This document shows positions 9,893 to 18,117 of a DNA stretch of 60,095 nucleotides, piece by piece. The translations under genes were made by a program, and so were the position numbers. The first letter of the stretch is position 1; each line of letters starts with the position of its first letter. The DNA comes from Oceanospirillaceae bacterium (GTDB lineage Bacteria; Pseudomonadota; Gammaproteobacteria; Pseudomonadales; Balneatricaceae). The stretch is taken from assembly GCA_013215375.1 (NCBI GenBank), contig JABSRB010000035.1, positions 1 to 60,095 on the forward strand, given 5' to 3'. The notes beneath the pieces were generated by a model. It saw only the letters and a list, made by a program, of their open reading frames with translations. It had not been told where the DNA came from and did no database searches.

Positions 9893-10927
9893 GTGAATAG
9901 GCCTACAATCACCGACTTAGCTGCAGAGGCGGGTGTTTCAATCTCTACCGTGAACAGATTACTTGGCGGGCAAGGGAATGTACGAAACTCCACCATGCAA
10001 CGAGTGCAAAGTGCCGCTGAGAAAATTGGTTTTTATGGCTTGGGGGTTATTGATTACCGAGTGCGCGAAGCGGCGCCTATCTACCGCTTAGGTTTTTTGT
10101 TACAGCAATCCACGCGGCCTCTGTATCAGCTATTCAACCAAGAAATAGTCAAGGCTTGTCATAGAAGGCAAAATGAAATTATTGAGCCAGTGGTTGATTT
10201 TGTCGATGAACTTACCCCTGAAAACATCGCCGCTGGGCTCAAGGAGCTGGGTAATAGTTGTGATGCGGTCTCGCTGATTGCCCCAGACCACCCAGTGATC
10301 AGTCATGCCATCAGCGATTTAGAAAAAAATGGTGTGCCTGTGGTCTCCTATATCACCGATCAATCGACACCTGAGCGCTCTGCTTTTGTCGGCACAGATA
10401 ACTGGAAGCTGGGGCGTACTGCCGCTTATTTGATGGCGAATATGGCACAGCAGCCTGGGCGTATTGCGGTGTTTATTGGCCATCACCGCTATCAGTGCCA
10501 AGATGTATCAGATGCTAGCTTTCGCTCTTATATTCGCGAACACGCGCCCCATTTAGTGGTAGAAGATAGTCGTCCGACTTATGAACAGCCAAAACTCGCC
10601 TATAAAATGATGCGAGAACTACTGCTTGCCTCTGAAGATTTAGTGGGGGTGTTAGTGGTCGGCGGGGGGCTTTCAGGCATACTGCAAGCCCTTAGAGAAA
10701 TACCAGAACAGAGAAGAAAAAAAATTCGTCTCATCTGTAGAGATGCCAGTCCAGAGACCATAACAGGATTGTCGGAGGGGTTAATCACCGCCACCCTCAG
10801 TCATCCGATAGCGCCTATGTCAGATTTATTAGTTAAGACTATGATTGATCTTATTAAGATGGACGCACAAGAGTTTACCATGCAAAAAACCATACCTTTT
10901 GAAATCATCACTCCGGAGAATCTTTAA
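9893..10927 (+). CDS. LacI-family transcriptional regulator of the inositol-type operon
   Basis: A 344-aa protein that starts at GTG 9893 with GAGGAG 9 nt upstream. Seen: an N-terminal LacI helix-turn-helix (TITDLAAEAGVSISTVNRLL, residues 4-23; the second helix has Asn where Ser/Arg is usual) and a C-terminal periplasmic-binding-like sensor domain (FVGTDNWKLGRTAAYLMAN, LVVGGGLSG). It is divergent from the operon with 210 bp between starts, the standard arrangement for a substrate-responsive repressor. The ligand is probably the imported cyclitol or an early catabolite (inference). Confidence 0.85.
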   Translation: MNRPTITDLAAEAGVSISTVNRLLGGQGNVRNSTMQRVQSAAEKIGFYGLGVIDYRVREAAPIYRLGFLLQQSTRPLYQLFNQEIVKACHRRQNEIIEPVVDFVDELTPENIAAGLKELGNSCDAVSLIAPDHPVISHAISDLEKNGVPVVSYITDQSTPERSAFVGTDNWKLGRTAAYLMANMAQQPGRIAVFIGHHRYQCQDVSDASFRSYIREHAPHLVVEDSRPTYEQPKLAYKMMRELLLASEDLVGVLVVGGGLSGILQALREIPEQRRKKIRLICRDASPETITGLSEGLITATLSHPIAPMSDLLVKTMIDLIKMDAQEFTMQKTIPFEIITPENL

Positions 10928-10990
10928 AATTCCTGAGCTTTATGTCAATAAAAAATTGATTAATATCAATTAACTTAAGCTTTAACTACC

Positions 10991-11153
10991 TAGTTTTCAT
11001 CCTGAAACGGGGCCGTAGCGAGGCTGATCCAATCGTTCGAGATGTGCAACACTAGATATGGGCGTTTGGTTGTTCCAAATAACTATATCTAGTGGTGTGC
11101 AGATCGAATGGTTGGGACAGTCGCAGTAGGTATCTGTTTCTGGTTGGAAACTA
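10991..11153. mobile_element. MITE-like palindromic element, copy 1
   Basis: A 163-bp element with imperfect terminal inverted repeats starting TAGTTT...GAAAC and ending GTTTC...AAACTA. A central inverted repeat pairs CACTAGATAT with ATATCTAGTG. Its core 11050-11097 is identical over 48 bp to 27931-27978 in inverted orientation, and the flanks remain alignable. No transposase frame is present. It fits a miniature inverted-repeat element mobilised in trans. Confidence 0.65.
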
Positions 11154-11171
11154 CCTATAAAGAGATTAACT

Positions 11172-11798
11172 ATGCCAACAATTGTTTGTTTTGGAGATTC
11201 TAATACTTGGGGATCTGTCCCCAATAAACTTCGCCGTTATAATATCAGTGAACGCTGGCCTGCATTATTGAGAGCGGCATTACCTCATGATTTTGAGGTG
11301 ATAGAGGAGGGGCAACCTGGGCGTACTACGGTGCATGACGATCCTTTTGAGGGTGAAAAAAACGGTCTTCGTTATTTAAAACCTTGTCTCGAATCTCATG
11401 TGCCGGATCTAGTATTAATCATGCTTGGCACCAATGATTTAAAACATCGCTTTGGACTATCTGCGTACGATATTGCACAGGGCGCTGCTAAGCTGGCGCA
11501 AGAGGTTTTAGTATTCAATAGCATGGCGAAAAAATCACCGCCAAAAGTGTTATTGATTGCGCCACCACCCGTCTATGAAGTGGGATTTTTTGCTGATATG
11601 TTCGAAGACGCAGCGCTTAAGTCACAACAGTTAGCGAAGCATTACGCGCAGTTTTCTAAAGCTTTAGGTTGCTCATTCTTTGATGCGGGATCTGTCGTTA
11701 GCTCGTGCAAACGTGAGGGGATTCACTGGCCTGTGGAGCAACATAAATTACTGGCCAACGCCTTAACGCCCATAGTAGAAAACATGTTTTCACAATGA
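11172..11798 (+). CDS. SGNH/GDSL hydrolase (arylesterase/acyltransferase type)
   Basis: A 208-aa esterase related to the MsAcT-type arylesterases. Seen: block I CFGDSNTWG with nucleophile Ser10, a block II Gly region, block III LGTNDLKHRF, and a C-terminal FFDAGSVVSS followed by EGIHW (182-186) with catalytic His185. In the family the acid is Asp three residues before the His; here that position is Glu182. Family enzymes hydrolyse or transfer short acyl esters. There is no signal peptide, so it is cytoplasmic. It starts 19 bp after the MITE-like element and is a single gene convergent with the next one. Confidence 0.85.
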   Translation: MPTIVCFGDSNTWGSVPNKLRRYNISERWPALLRAALPHDFEVIEEGQPGRTTVHDDPFEGEKNGLRYLKPCLESHVPDLVLIMLGTNDLKHRFGLSAYDIAQGAAKLAQEVLVFNSMAKKSPPKVLLIAPPPVYEVGFFADMFEDAALKSQQLAKHYAQFSKALGCSFFDAGSVVSSCKREGIHWPVEQHKLLANALTPIVENMFSQ

Positions 11799-11861
11799 TC
11801 GCTCTGTATTAATGTTGGCGTGTGTTTGTTTATAAAAACATGTGATTGAACAGCGCAGTGA

Positions 11862-11922
11862 ATCTGCTAACGCTAAGGCAGCACGAAGCTTATATGAACC
11901 TTACTATGCTGCGTTAGCAGAT
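11862..11922. terminator. Large hairpin between convergent genes
   Basis: A perfect 12-bp inverted repeat, ATCTGCTAACGC (11862-11873) with GCGTTAGCAGAT (11911-11922), encloses 37 nt. It lies in the 140-bp gap between the convergent esterase and response-regulator genes and is probably a bidirectional transcription end, although long T-tracts are absent. Confidence 0.45.
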
Positions 11923-11940
11923 CTGAAAACTAAACCAAGT

Positions 11941-13227
11941 TTATACGTTGATATAAATATTGAGTTGCTCTTCTAGGTTTTTCTCCATTTCACAAACGCG
12001 GCTGATGAAAGTGTCATCTAATTCTAGTCCGGCACTTAACAGTAGGCAGCCTGTTGCTGTCACTATGTCGCGGCTTAGCTTCATGCCGCTGACGAGCTCG
12101 CTGCTACTTTGTAGCCTGTCGTGTTGCACTTCTAGAGGCTCGGCTGTTTGGGCCACTAATTCACGCAGTAGTAAGACGATTTTTTGGTTATAGCGCTCAG
12201 CTGCTGTTTCTGAGAGGTATTCAAATGCTTGCTCAGAGCTGAAACAGCGCTGGCTGTACATACCGGTGATGAGTGCTCGATAATCGCTCAGTACTGAAAT
12301 AATTTGTGCACGCATATCAATGTTTTTTGCTGTTAATCCACGTGGATAACCACTGCCATCTAAATATTCTTTGTGCTGTAGTAATAATAAACCGGAAAGA
12401 TAGAGTGGTTTTACGCTCAGACAAGCGGCATGAGATAGCAATGGGTGGCGCTGGAATTGACGTTGTTGCTCTGCGCTCATCTCTAAATAAGGCGTTTGCA
12501 ATATTTCATCGCTAAAGCTGAGTTTTCCTAAAAACCTTAGCTGCCAAGCGTAGTGCAATTGTTTTGACTCTATCTCTGAAAACTCAAATTGATCAGCTAT
12601 TTTAAGCAGCATTGGATCAAGGGAGTGTGCATCTGCGTTGTTTTGTCCGACTAAGCGACTGGAAATAAGTGAGGAAAACATCTTGATGATACTGCGATAG
12701 CTGTCTCGCAACTCGTTGTTGGATTTTTCTAACGCGGTAGTTCGCTGGGCAACTTTTAACTCTAAAGATTTATTAAGCTCTTCCAGCTGGACACTTTTTT
12801 GATCGGAAATTTTTTCAAGTGCTTCATTGCGTTGTTTTAATTGCGCCAAATTGAAGTATTTACACACCGTTTTTAACAGTTCTTGATCATCCCAAGGTTT
12901 TAAAATAAAACGGCTGACAGCACCGTTATTAATGGCGCTAATAGTCGTTTCTGCGTCCGAGTAGCCGCTGAGCATAATGCGTTCTGTCTCTGGCCATTGA
13001 ACCGCTGCTTGTGCCAAAAATTGATCGCCACTGGTGCCGGGCATACGCATATCAGTGATAATAAGATCTACTGGGTTTTCTCTAAGAATATTGATTGCTT
13101 CATCGGCTGATGAGGCTAAATAGATTTGGCATTTAAGAGGCATAAACAAACGTTTTAGCGAGCGTAAAATAGACGCTTCATCGTCGACTAACAAAATACT
13201 GTTGGCGGTATAATCTTTGGTAGGCAC
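11941..13227 (-). CDS. Response regulator with degenerate HD-GYP domain
   Basis: A 428-aa protein: REC domain (1-120; acceptor Asp59 in LIITDMRMPG, Lys110), a coiled-coil linker (125-175), then an HD-GYP-like domain. The DGSGYP motif is kept (290-295), but the HD metal pair is missing: LRFLGK (230-235) stands where LHDIGK is expected, and QHKEY replaces HHE.. at 284-288. HD-GYP proteins normally cleave cyclic-di-GMP. With the metal ligands lost, this one is more likely a ligand-binding or partner-binding output. It is a single gene with no adjacent kinase and 440 bp of empty sequence upstream. Confidence 0.8.
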   Translation of the reverse strand: MPTKDYTANSILLVDDEASILRSLKRLFMPLKCQIYLASSADEAINILRENPVDLIITDMRMPGTSGDQFLAQAAVQWPETERIMLSGYSDAETTISAINNGAVSRFILKPWDDQELLKTVCKYFNLAQLKQRNEALEKISDQKSVQLEELNKSLELKVAQRTTALEKSNNELRDSYRSIIKMFSSLISSRLVGQNNADAHSLDPMLLKIADQFEFSEIESKQLHYAWQLRFLGKLSFSDEILQTPYLEMSAEQQRQFQRHPLLSHAACLSVKPLYLSGLLLLQHKEYLDGSGYPRGLTAKNIDMRAQIISVLSDYRALITGMYSQRCFSSEQAFEYLSETAAERYNQKIVLLLRELVAQTAEPLEVQHDRLQSSSELVSGMKLSRDIVTATGCLLLSAGLELDDTFISRVCEMEKNLEEQLNIYINV

Positions 13228-13667
13228 TGGTGAATCCTTGTTATTTAGACATTAGTATTATGACTATTGGCTTTATATATGGCTTTACCCAGTAAAGGGG
13301 TTGGGCGGATAGTTGGCACTATTAATGTCTTTATTATTTATTTCCTTCTTAACGTTATAGCTAAAAATTGCCAACAAAGCTTGTAAGTTTGGCTATAAAC
13401 AGCTGAAAAAAAGTAATTGTTCGCAGTTGCAAACAGTTTTATTGGAATGTAAATATGTATAAATTTTAAGTTCAGAGATAGCCTCTTAGGAGTGGAATAT
13501 TAGAGCAAGAATGGAATACAGGATTCATCAATTGCTATAGGGAGGTGCAGAATAACTATGTTCACTGCTATTAATTTATCGCAGTTAAATGATCATCTGT
13601 TGAAAAATATTTCACTCGGTTTTAGTATGTGATTTCCATTTGTAAAACATAGTAATACAGGATTGAT
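13228..13667. other. Gene-free spacer
   Basis: 440 bp of AT-rich sequence between the divergent regulator and yjbQ. I see no conserved frame, RNA structure or repeat. A 24-codon frame at 13558-13632 behind GGAGG is the only candidate and is not supported. The spacer presumably holds both promoters. Confidence 0.6.
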
Positions 13668-14087
13668 ATGTGGTTTCAAAAAGAGTTGTTGTTAACAGCC
13701 CGTACCCGAGGTTTTCATCTAATCAGTGATGAAATAATATCGCAGTTACCCGAACTGCAAAATGTGAAAATAGGCATGATGAATGTGCTCATCAAACATA
13801 CCTCGGCATCTCTGACTATCAATGAAAATGCAGATCCTTCAGTGAGGCATGACTTTGAAACTGTTTTCAATCGATTAATACCGGAAGATCAGTCAGAGTA
13901 TACTCATACTTTTGAGGGCAGCGATGATTTGCCGGCGCACATTAAAAGCAGTTTGCTCGGTAGTAGTTTGAACCTGCCTATTACCAATGGGGCGTTAAAC
14001 CTGGGCTTATGGCAGGGCATATATCTGTGTGAACATCGAAATCATGGCGGACGAAGGTCATTGTTGGTCACAATCAACGGCGAGTAG
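13668..14087 (+). CDS. yjbQ: YjbQ family protein (UPF0047)
   Basis: A 139-aa conserved cytoplasmic protein of the YjbQ family; members have been reported to have weak thiamin-phosphate synthase activity, but their true role is unsettled. Seen: HTSASLTINENADPSV with its conserved His, HTFEGSDDLPAHIKSSLLGSS, and LWQGIYLCEHRNHGGRR. The length and all conserved blocks are complete. It is 24 bp upstream of a LysE exporter gene, so the two are probably co-transcribed. Confidence 0.9.
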   Translation: MWFQKELLLTARTRGFHLISDEIISQLPELQNVKIGMMNVLIKHTSASLTINENADPSVRHDFETVFNRLIPEDQSEYTHTFEGSDDLPAHIKSSLLGSSLNLPITNGALNLGLWQGIYLCEHRNHGGRRSLLVTINGE

Positions 14088-14111
14088 TACCCGTTTATAG
14101 GAGTAACCCCC

Positions 14112-14732
14112 ATGAGTTTTATGATCTTAGCTTTATTCATCCCAGCATGTTTTGCCTTAAACATGGTGCCTGGGCCTAACAACTTGCTGTGCATGAGTAA
14201 TGCACAGCGCTATGGTTTTACACATGCTATTGGCGCGGGAGCTGGCAGGATAATGGCTTTTGTGATTATGATTGTTTTGGCGGCCACCGGGTTAGCAGCT
14301 TTATTGTATGCCTCTAAAACGCTCTTTTTGGTGGTTAAAATTATAGGTGCATTATATCTTTTTTGGATCGCATACCAGTTATACAATGCTAAGGTTGAGC
14401 AATCAGTGGCGTCAAAGGAGGGCAAGAAGTCTCTCTATCAGCTAGCCAGGCAAGAGTTTCTATTGGCTGCAGGCAACCCCAAAGCAATTTTGATATTTAC
14501 CGCATTTTTGCCACAATTTATTGATGCTTCCCAAGCAGTTAATTATCAATTTTTTATTTTAGGCGCTGTGTTTTTGTGTTTAGAATGTTTGGCCGTTGCT
14601 ATTTATGCTGGTTTTGGTGTTTATCTGCGCCACTGGTTCAGCCAACCAGCAATGAGAAGCTTGTTTAATCGTGGTTGTGCTGTGGTTATCGGAGCTATGG
14701 GTGTCGGGTTGTTAGTCGATAGAAAAAGTTAA
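14112..14732 (+). CDS. LysE/RhtB family amino-acid exporter
   Basis: A 206-aa inner-membrane protein with about six hydrophobic segments. The N-terminal family motif is NMVPGPNNLLCMSNAQRYGF. AAGNPKAILIFTAFLPQFID sits in the second half. It follows yjbQ by 24 bp with GGAG upstream. RhtB/LysE members export amino acids such as threonine, homoserine or lysine. The substrate here is unknown. Confidence 0.87.
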   Translation: MSFMILALFIPACFALNMVPGPNNLLCMSNAQRYGFTHAIGAGAGRIMAFVIMIVLAATGLAALLYASKTLFLVVKIIGALYLFWIAYQLYNAKVEQSVASKEGKKSLYQLARQEFLLAAGNPKAILIFTAFLPQFIDASQAVNYQFFILGAVFLCLECLAVAIYAGFGVYLRHWFSQPAMRSLFNRGCAVVIGAMGVGLLVDRKS

Positions 14733-14780
14733 TCTTGCAGGTAATTAAGGCAAGTCGATAAAAGATATTGATAGGGGATT

Positions 14781-15230
14781 ATGTGCATGTCAGGGGCTAC
14801 AAATAACTTAGTACCGCACCTAAGATCAACAGATAAAGTGATCTTATTTGATGGCGTCTGTAAGTTGTGTAATGGCTGGAGCAACTTTATTATTCATCAT
14901 GATAAGGGCCTTCAATTTAAGCTAGCAAGTGTACAGTCGGATGAAGGTCAAGCTATTCTAAAATACTTTAACTATCCCTTAGTTAACTTTGAGACGATGT
15001 TAGTGATCGAAAATAATTATGCCTTAACAAAAAGTTCTGCCTTCTTTTATGTGATGAAGACACTAGGTTATCCTTGGCGATTACTCACTATTTTTCAATT
15101 TATTCCCAGAGTCTTACGCGATTGGTTATATGATCGCATTGCACTAAATAGATATGTCCTGTTTGGGAAATACGATTACTGTACGCTACCTAGTCCTGAT
15201 CATGAGAGTCGGTATTTAGATGGAAAATAA
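14781..15230 (+). CDS. DCC family thiol-disulfide oxidoreductase-like protein
   Basis: A 149-aa protein with FDGVCKLCNGW, the DxxCxxC motif of the DCC (DUF393) family, near residues 24-34, then LASVQSDEGQAIL and a hydrophobic TIFQFIPRVLRDWLYDRIALNRY C-terminal block typical of this family. Function is unproven; a thiol-redox role is assumed from the paired cysteines. It begins 48 bp after the exporter gene. Confidence 0.83.
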   Translation: MCMSGATNNLVPHLRSTDKVILFDGVCKLCNGWSNFIIHHDKGLQFKLASVQSDEGQAILKYFNYPLVNFETMLVIENNYALTKSSAFFYVMKTLGYPWRLLTIFQFIPRVLRDWLYDRIALNRYVLFGKYDYCTLPSPDHESRYLDGK

Positions 15231-15325
15231 GTTACTTGTAAACATCAATACAGTGGGTATTGTTATTGCCTATTTTATTTGTATTACACAGCAATCTACA
15301 TCTCTGCTAAAAAAAGGAATGAATT

Positions 15326-15961
15326 TTGAACATTGAAACTTGGTCGTTATTTTTTGTTGCCTATCTAGTGATCACTTTAGCACCGGGGCCTAATGTGCTT
15401 TTTGTGGTGAAAAATGCACTGCGCCACGGTTATCGTGAGGCGCTGTTTTCAATTTTTGGCAATCTATCTTGCCAGTTATTAATTGTGGTGTTAGTTGCCG
15501 CAGGCGCTGGGGTGTTATTAGCGCAATCACCCGCGGTTTTCTTTGCGTTGAAAATTGTGGGTGGCTGCTACCTTATTTACTTAGGGGTAAGCGGGCTATT
15601 AGCTAAGAAAAAAACCGTTGCAAAATCTGTCATAGAGCAAGGAGTCACGAAACCCAGTGGCTTTGCTATTTATAAGAAGGGTTTTTTGGTCTCTGCAAGT
15701 AATCCTAAAACGGTAATATTTCTCTCCGCTTTCCTACCGCAGTTTATTGTCGCCGGTGAGTCTGTCGCACTGCAATTTTCAGTCATGTTCATGTCTATCT
15801 GCTTCACTGTCACTACTATTCATTTGTTGTATTCATACCTGTCGAAGAATATTAAAAATAGGCTGGGACAATCTCGCATTAAAGAGCATTTTTCCAAGGT
15901 GTATAACAGTGCCTTTATCGCTTTTGGTGGTGCGCTTTTGTTTGGTAATCGCAGTGTTTAG
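15326..15961 (+). CDS. LysE family exporter (second copy)
   Basis: A 211-aa LysE-type exporter, started at TTG 15326 with AAGGA 6-10 nt upstream; no ATG in frame fits the N-terminal family motif. Seen: ITLAPGPNVLFVVKNALRHG, KIVGGCYLIYLGV, SASNPKTVIFLSAFLPQFIV and about six membrane segments. It is only distantly similar to the exporter at 14112, so it is probably an independent acquisition rather than a tandem duplicate. A terminator-like hairpin lies 35 bp downstream. Confidence 0.86.
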   Translation: MNIETWSLFFVAYLVITLAPGPNVLFVVKNALRHGYREALFSIFGNLSCQLLIVVLVAAGAGVLLAQSPAVFFALKIVGGCYLIYLGVSGLLAKKKTVAKSVIEQGVTKPSGFAIYKKGFLVSASNPKTVIFLSAFLPQFIVAGESVALQFSVMFMSICFTVTTIHLLYSYLSKNIKNRLGQSRIKEHFSKVYNSAFIAFGGALLFGNRSV

Positions 15962-15994
15962 TCATCGAAAGTTTAGGTATAGCTAGGTGAACGT

Positions 15995-16020
15995 AAAGCG
16001 TCTTTAATAGGCGCTTTTTG
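15995..16020 (+). terminator. Intrinsic terminator after LysE gene
   Basis: AAAGCG (15995-16000) pairs with CGCTTT (16012-16017), followed by TTTTG. It is a short stem but well placed 34 bp after the stop codon. Confidence 0.5.
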
Positions 16021-16227
16021 ATGTAGGGGATGTTTGGTATAACGCGATGGCATGAAGGCCAGGGAGCGAATTTACTCGATCAGTAATTACTGAAGTTAGC
16101 ATTTTACTTGATCAAACTTAGGAATTTTTTCTAAATAATATCCTGCAATCATTATCTTCTGGATTGTCATTGTTCTGGGCTTTGTTGTGCGGGATTATGA
16201 TACTCATTTTTTTGTTGAGTTGCGATC

Positions 16228-16776
16228 ATGTCTGACTTGATTATCTGTAGTCAAAAAATCAGTTTAAGGTATTTTAAGGCGGGTGATGAAGTACCGATTT
16301 ATCAGTATTGCAGTGATTTTGAGGCGTCTTTGTATCTCGCTAGGGCGCCACACCGCTGTGTTGAACAAACCGAAAAAGTACTGAAAACGCTATCCTATCA
16401 GGGCAGCCTGAGTGATAACGCTAAGTCTATTTTGATGATAGTTCTGAAAGACAGTCAGGAGCCTGTCGGGCAGCTAACCATAGTTCAGCAAGGCGGTAAC
16501 ATTGAATTGCATATAGGCATTCTGCAGCAGTGGTGGGGGAATGGTGTGGCCAGTGAGGCGCTTAACCTCGCCGCACAATATTATGCTGCTATGCCTGAGG
16601 TTTTGACCGTTGTGTCCTTTACCGATGTTGAGCACGAAGCAGCGCTGAAGGCTTTTCAAAGAGCGGGTTTCAATATTGTATGTGTTAAAAAAGCCTATTA
16701 TCTAGCGCCACTTATTTCAGCCAATAGGCGAGATGTCTACTGGTTGGAATATGCAGAAAAACTTGAGACGAAGTGA
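16228..16776 (+). CDS. GNAT family N-acetyltransferase
   Basis: A 182-aa acetyltransferase. Seen: N-terminal SLRYFKAGDEVPIYQYCSDFEASLYLARAP, a central strand VGQLTIVQQGGNIELHIGI, the acetyl-CoA loop region QQWWGNGVASEALNLAAQY, and AALKAFQRAGFNIV near the C-terminus. This is the RimJ/RimL-like layout. The acceptor substrate is unknown. It is the first gene of a tight four-gene run; its stop overlaps the start of the small membrane-protein gene. Confidence 0.83.
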   Translation: MSDLIICSQKISLRYFKAGDEVPIYQYCSDFEASLYLARAPHRCVEQTEKVLKTLSYQGSLSDNAKSILMIVLKDSQEPVGQLTIVQQGGNIELHIGILQQWWGNGVASEALNLAAQYYAAMPEVLTVVSFTDVEHEAALKAFQRAGFNIVCVKKAYYLAPLISANRRDVYWLEYAEKLETK

Positions 16777-17099
16777 TGAAACAGCTAAATGATATTGAAT
16801 TCCCTGAACTGCAAGGTGCCTCTCTCAATGAAAAAAAGCAGGTGCTACATTTGGCCAATAGCCGCTATCAATGGTATAGAGATATGGCGTATTTAAGGCT
16901 GATGATTTGCGTGGTTTTTATTTTAATCACTATTTCACTACTTATTTTAACCATCTTGCCAAGTACACTCTGGCTGGTGCCGGTGGTGTTAGTCGGCACT
17001 TTTATCTCGGGTGCTTATCTAAGATCAGCGCAAGCCAAACGTATAAAGCCACTTTTATCCAAGGCACTGAGTGATGTGCGAGAGCATAAGTACCGTTAG
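16776..17099 (+). CDS. Small two-helix membrane protein, unknown function
   Basis: 107 aa from ATG 16776, which overlaps the previous stop as TGATG; an overlapping GTG at 16773 would add one residue. The N-terminal 45 residues are soluble (SLNEKKQVLHLANSRYQWYRDMAYL). Two hydrophobic helices follow (about 46-65 and 68-85, LMICVVFILITISLLILTIL and LWLVPVVLVGTFISGAYL), then a basic tail. I do not recognise the family. The one-base overlap implies translational coupling with the GNAT upstream. Confidence 0.65.
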   Translation: MKQLNDIEFPELQGASLNEKKQVLHLANSRYQWYRDMAYLRLMICVVFILITISLLILTILPSTLWLVPVVLVGTFISGAYLRSAQAKRIKPLLSKALSDVREHKYR

Positions 17100-17130
17100 G
17101 AAAACAGTCTAATTAAGGAAAACAGTCAAT

Positions 17131-17652
17131 ATGAATCAGCCTGATTTACAGCCACACTTACAAGGTAAGCGGTTACAACTTAGGCCTCTTCTAGCCACGG
17201 ATTTTGATCAATTATATGCAGCGGCCAGTGATCCACTGATTTGGCAGCAACACCCAACAAGCAATCGATATCAGCAACCACAATTCGAGCTTTATTTTAA
17301 TGAAGCTATCAAATCACAAGGTGCATTGATTGTCATAGATACTGAAAGTGGCAAAGTGATTGGCTCTTCTCGTTATAATGACTATCTCCCTGAGCAGGGG
17401 TCGCTGGAAATAGGCTGGACATTTTTAGCTCGCTCACATTGGGGCGGTGCTTATAATAAAGAGATGAAACAACTGATGCTGCGTCATGCCTTCACTTTTG
17501 TAAATGCAGTGCTTTTTGTGGTTGGCGCGCAAAATATGCGCTCGCAACGAGCTGTACTAAAATTGGGCGCTAAGCCGATTGGCATGCGAGAAAATGCCAG
17601 TGGCAGTGACAATGTTGTTTATCAACTAACAAAGTCGGATTATTTGGCTTAA
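17131..17652 (+). CDS. GNAT family N-acetyltransferase (RimJ/RimL type)
   Basis: A 173-aa acetyltransferase with the start LQPHLQGKRLQLRPLLATDFDQLYAAASDPLIWQQHP, the central IGSSRYNDYLPEQGSLEIGWTFLARSHWGGAYNKEMKQLML (acetyl-CoA region near 112-122) and AQNMRSQRAVLKLGAKPIG. This layout matches ribosomal-protein or small-molecule N-acetyltransferases. It starts 31 bp after the small membrane-protein gene and ends 9 bp before the GFA gene, so it is likely one transcript. Confidence 0.85.
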   Translation: MNQPDLQPHLQGKRLQLRPLLATDFDQLYAAASDPLIWQQHPTSNRYQQPQFELYFNEAIKSQGALIVIDTESGKVIGSSRYNDYLPEQGSLEIGWTFLARSHWGGAYNKEMKQLMLRHAFTFVNAVLFVVGAQNMRSQRAVLKLGAKPIGMRENASGSDNVVYQLTKSDYLA

Positions 17653-17661
17653 GGAGCAGTC

Positions 17662-18066
17662 ATGATGTTAAACCTAACAGAAGTCGCAGGTGTTGGCATT
17701 AAACGTAAACACCTAGCGACTTGTCATTGTGCCAGTGTACAACTTGAATTGGACCTACCTGTCGGGCTGGTGGATGTGCGCCGCTGTGATTGTTCACTGT
17801 GCCGTAGACGGGGCGCTATTGTTGCCTCAGTACCTTTAGCTGGGATAACAATCATCAAAGGTGGTGATGTGCTGGGTTTGTATCAATTTAATACAAAAAC
17901 CGCCAAGCATTACTTTTGTACTAAATGCGGTATTTACACGCACCATCAACGTCGATCTAATCCTGCTCAATTTGCTTTTAATGTGGCTTGTTTAGAGGGA
18001 ATAAATCCATTGAAAATACCGCAAGTTCACACTTATGATGGCGAACATCACCCCGCTGATCGATGA
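17662..18066 (+). CDS. GFA/CENP-V family protein (glutathione-dependent formaldehyde-activating type)
   Basis: A 134-aa zinc protein. Seen: CHCASVQ (about 20-26), RCDCSLCRRRGAI (about 40-50) and FCTKCGIYTHH (about 88-98), the three cysteine sets of the GFA/Mss4-like fold. Some members bind S-hydroxymethylglutathione, and most are uncharacterised. It is the last gene of the 16.2-18.1 kb run, with the stop facing the convergent MerR gene 51 bp away. Confidence 0.86.
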   Translation: MMLNLTEVAGVGIKRKHLATCHCASVQLELDLPVGLVDVRRCDCSLCRRRGAIVASVPLAGITIIKGGDVLGLYQFNTKTAKHYFCTKCGIYTHHQRRSNPAQFAFNVACLEGINPLKIPQVHTYDGEHHPADR

Positions 18067-18117
18067 AAATAATATAAAGAGTGGGAAGTGGTGAGGTAGC
18101 AAGAGGGAAGCTAAAAG

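Noticed and set aside
10997-11224. 75-codon minus-strand frame before the esterase
   Set aside because: It lies across the MITE-like palindrome and the esterase start; shadow of the repeat.
11862-11922. Integron attC-like site
   Set aside because: The GTTAGCA end does not fit the GTTRRRY core, and no cassette array or integrase is present.
13558-13632. 24-codon leader peptide before yjbQ
   Set aside because: GGAGG is present but at long spacing, and nothing indicates conservation or an attenuator.
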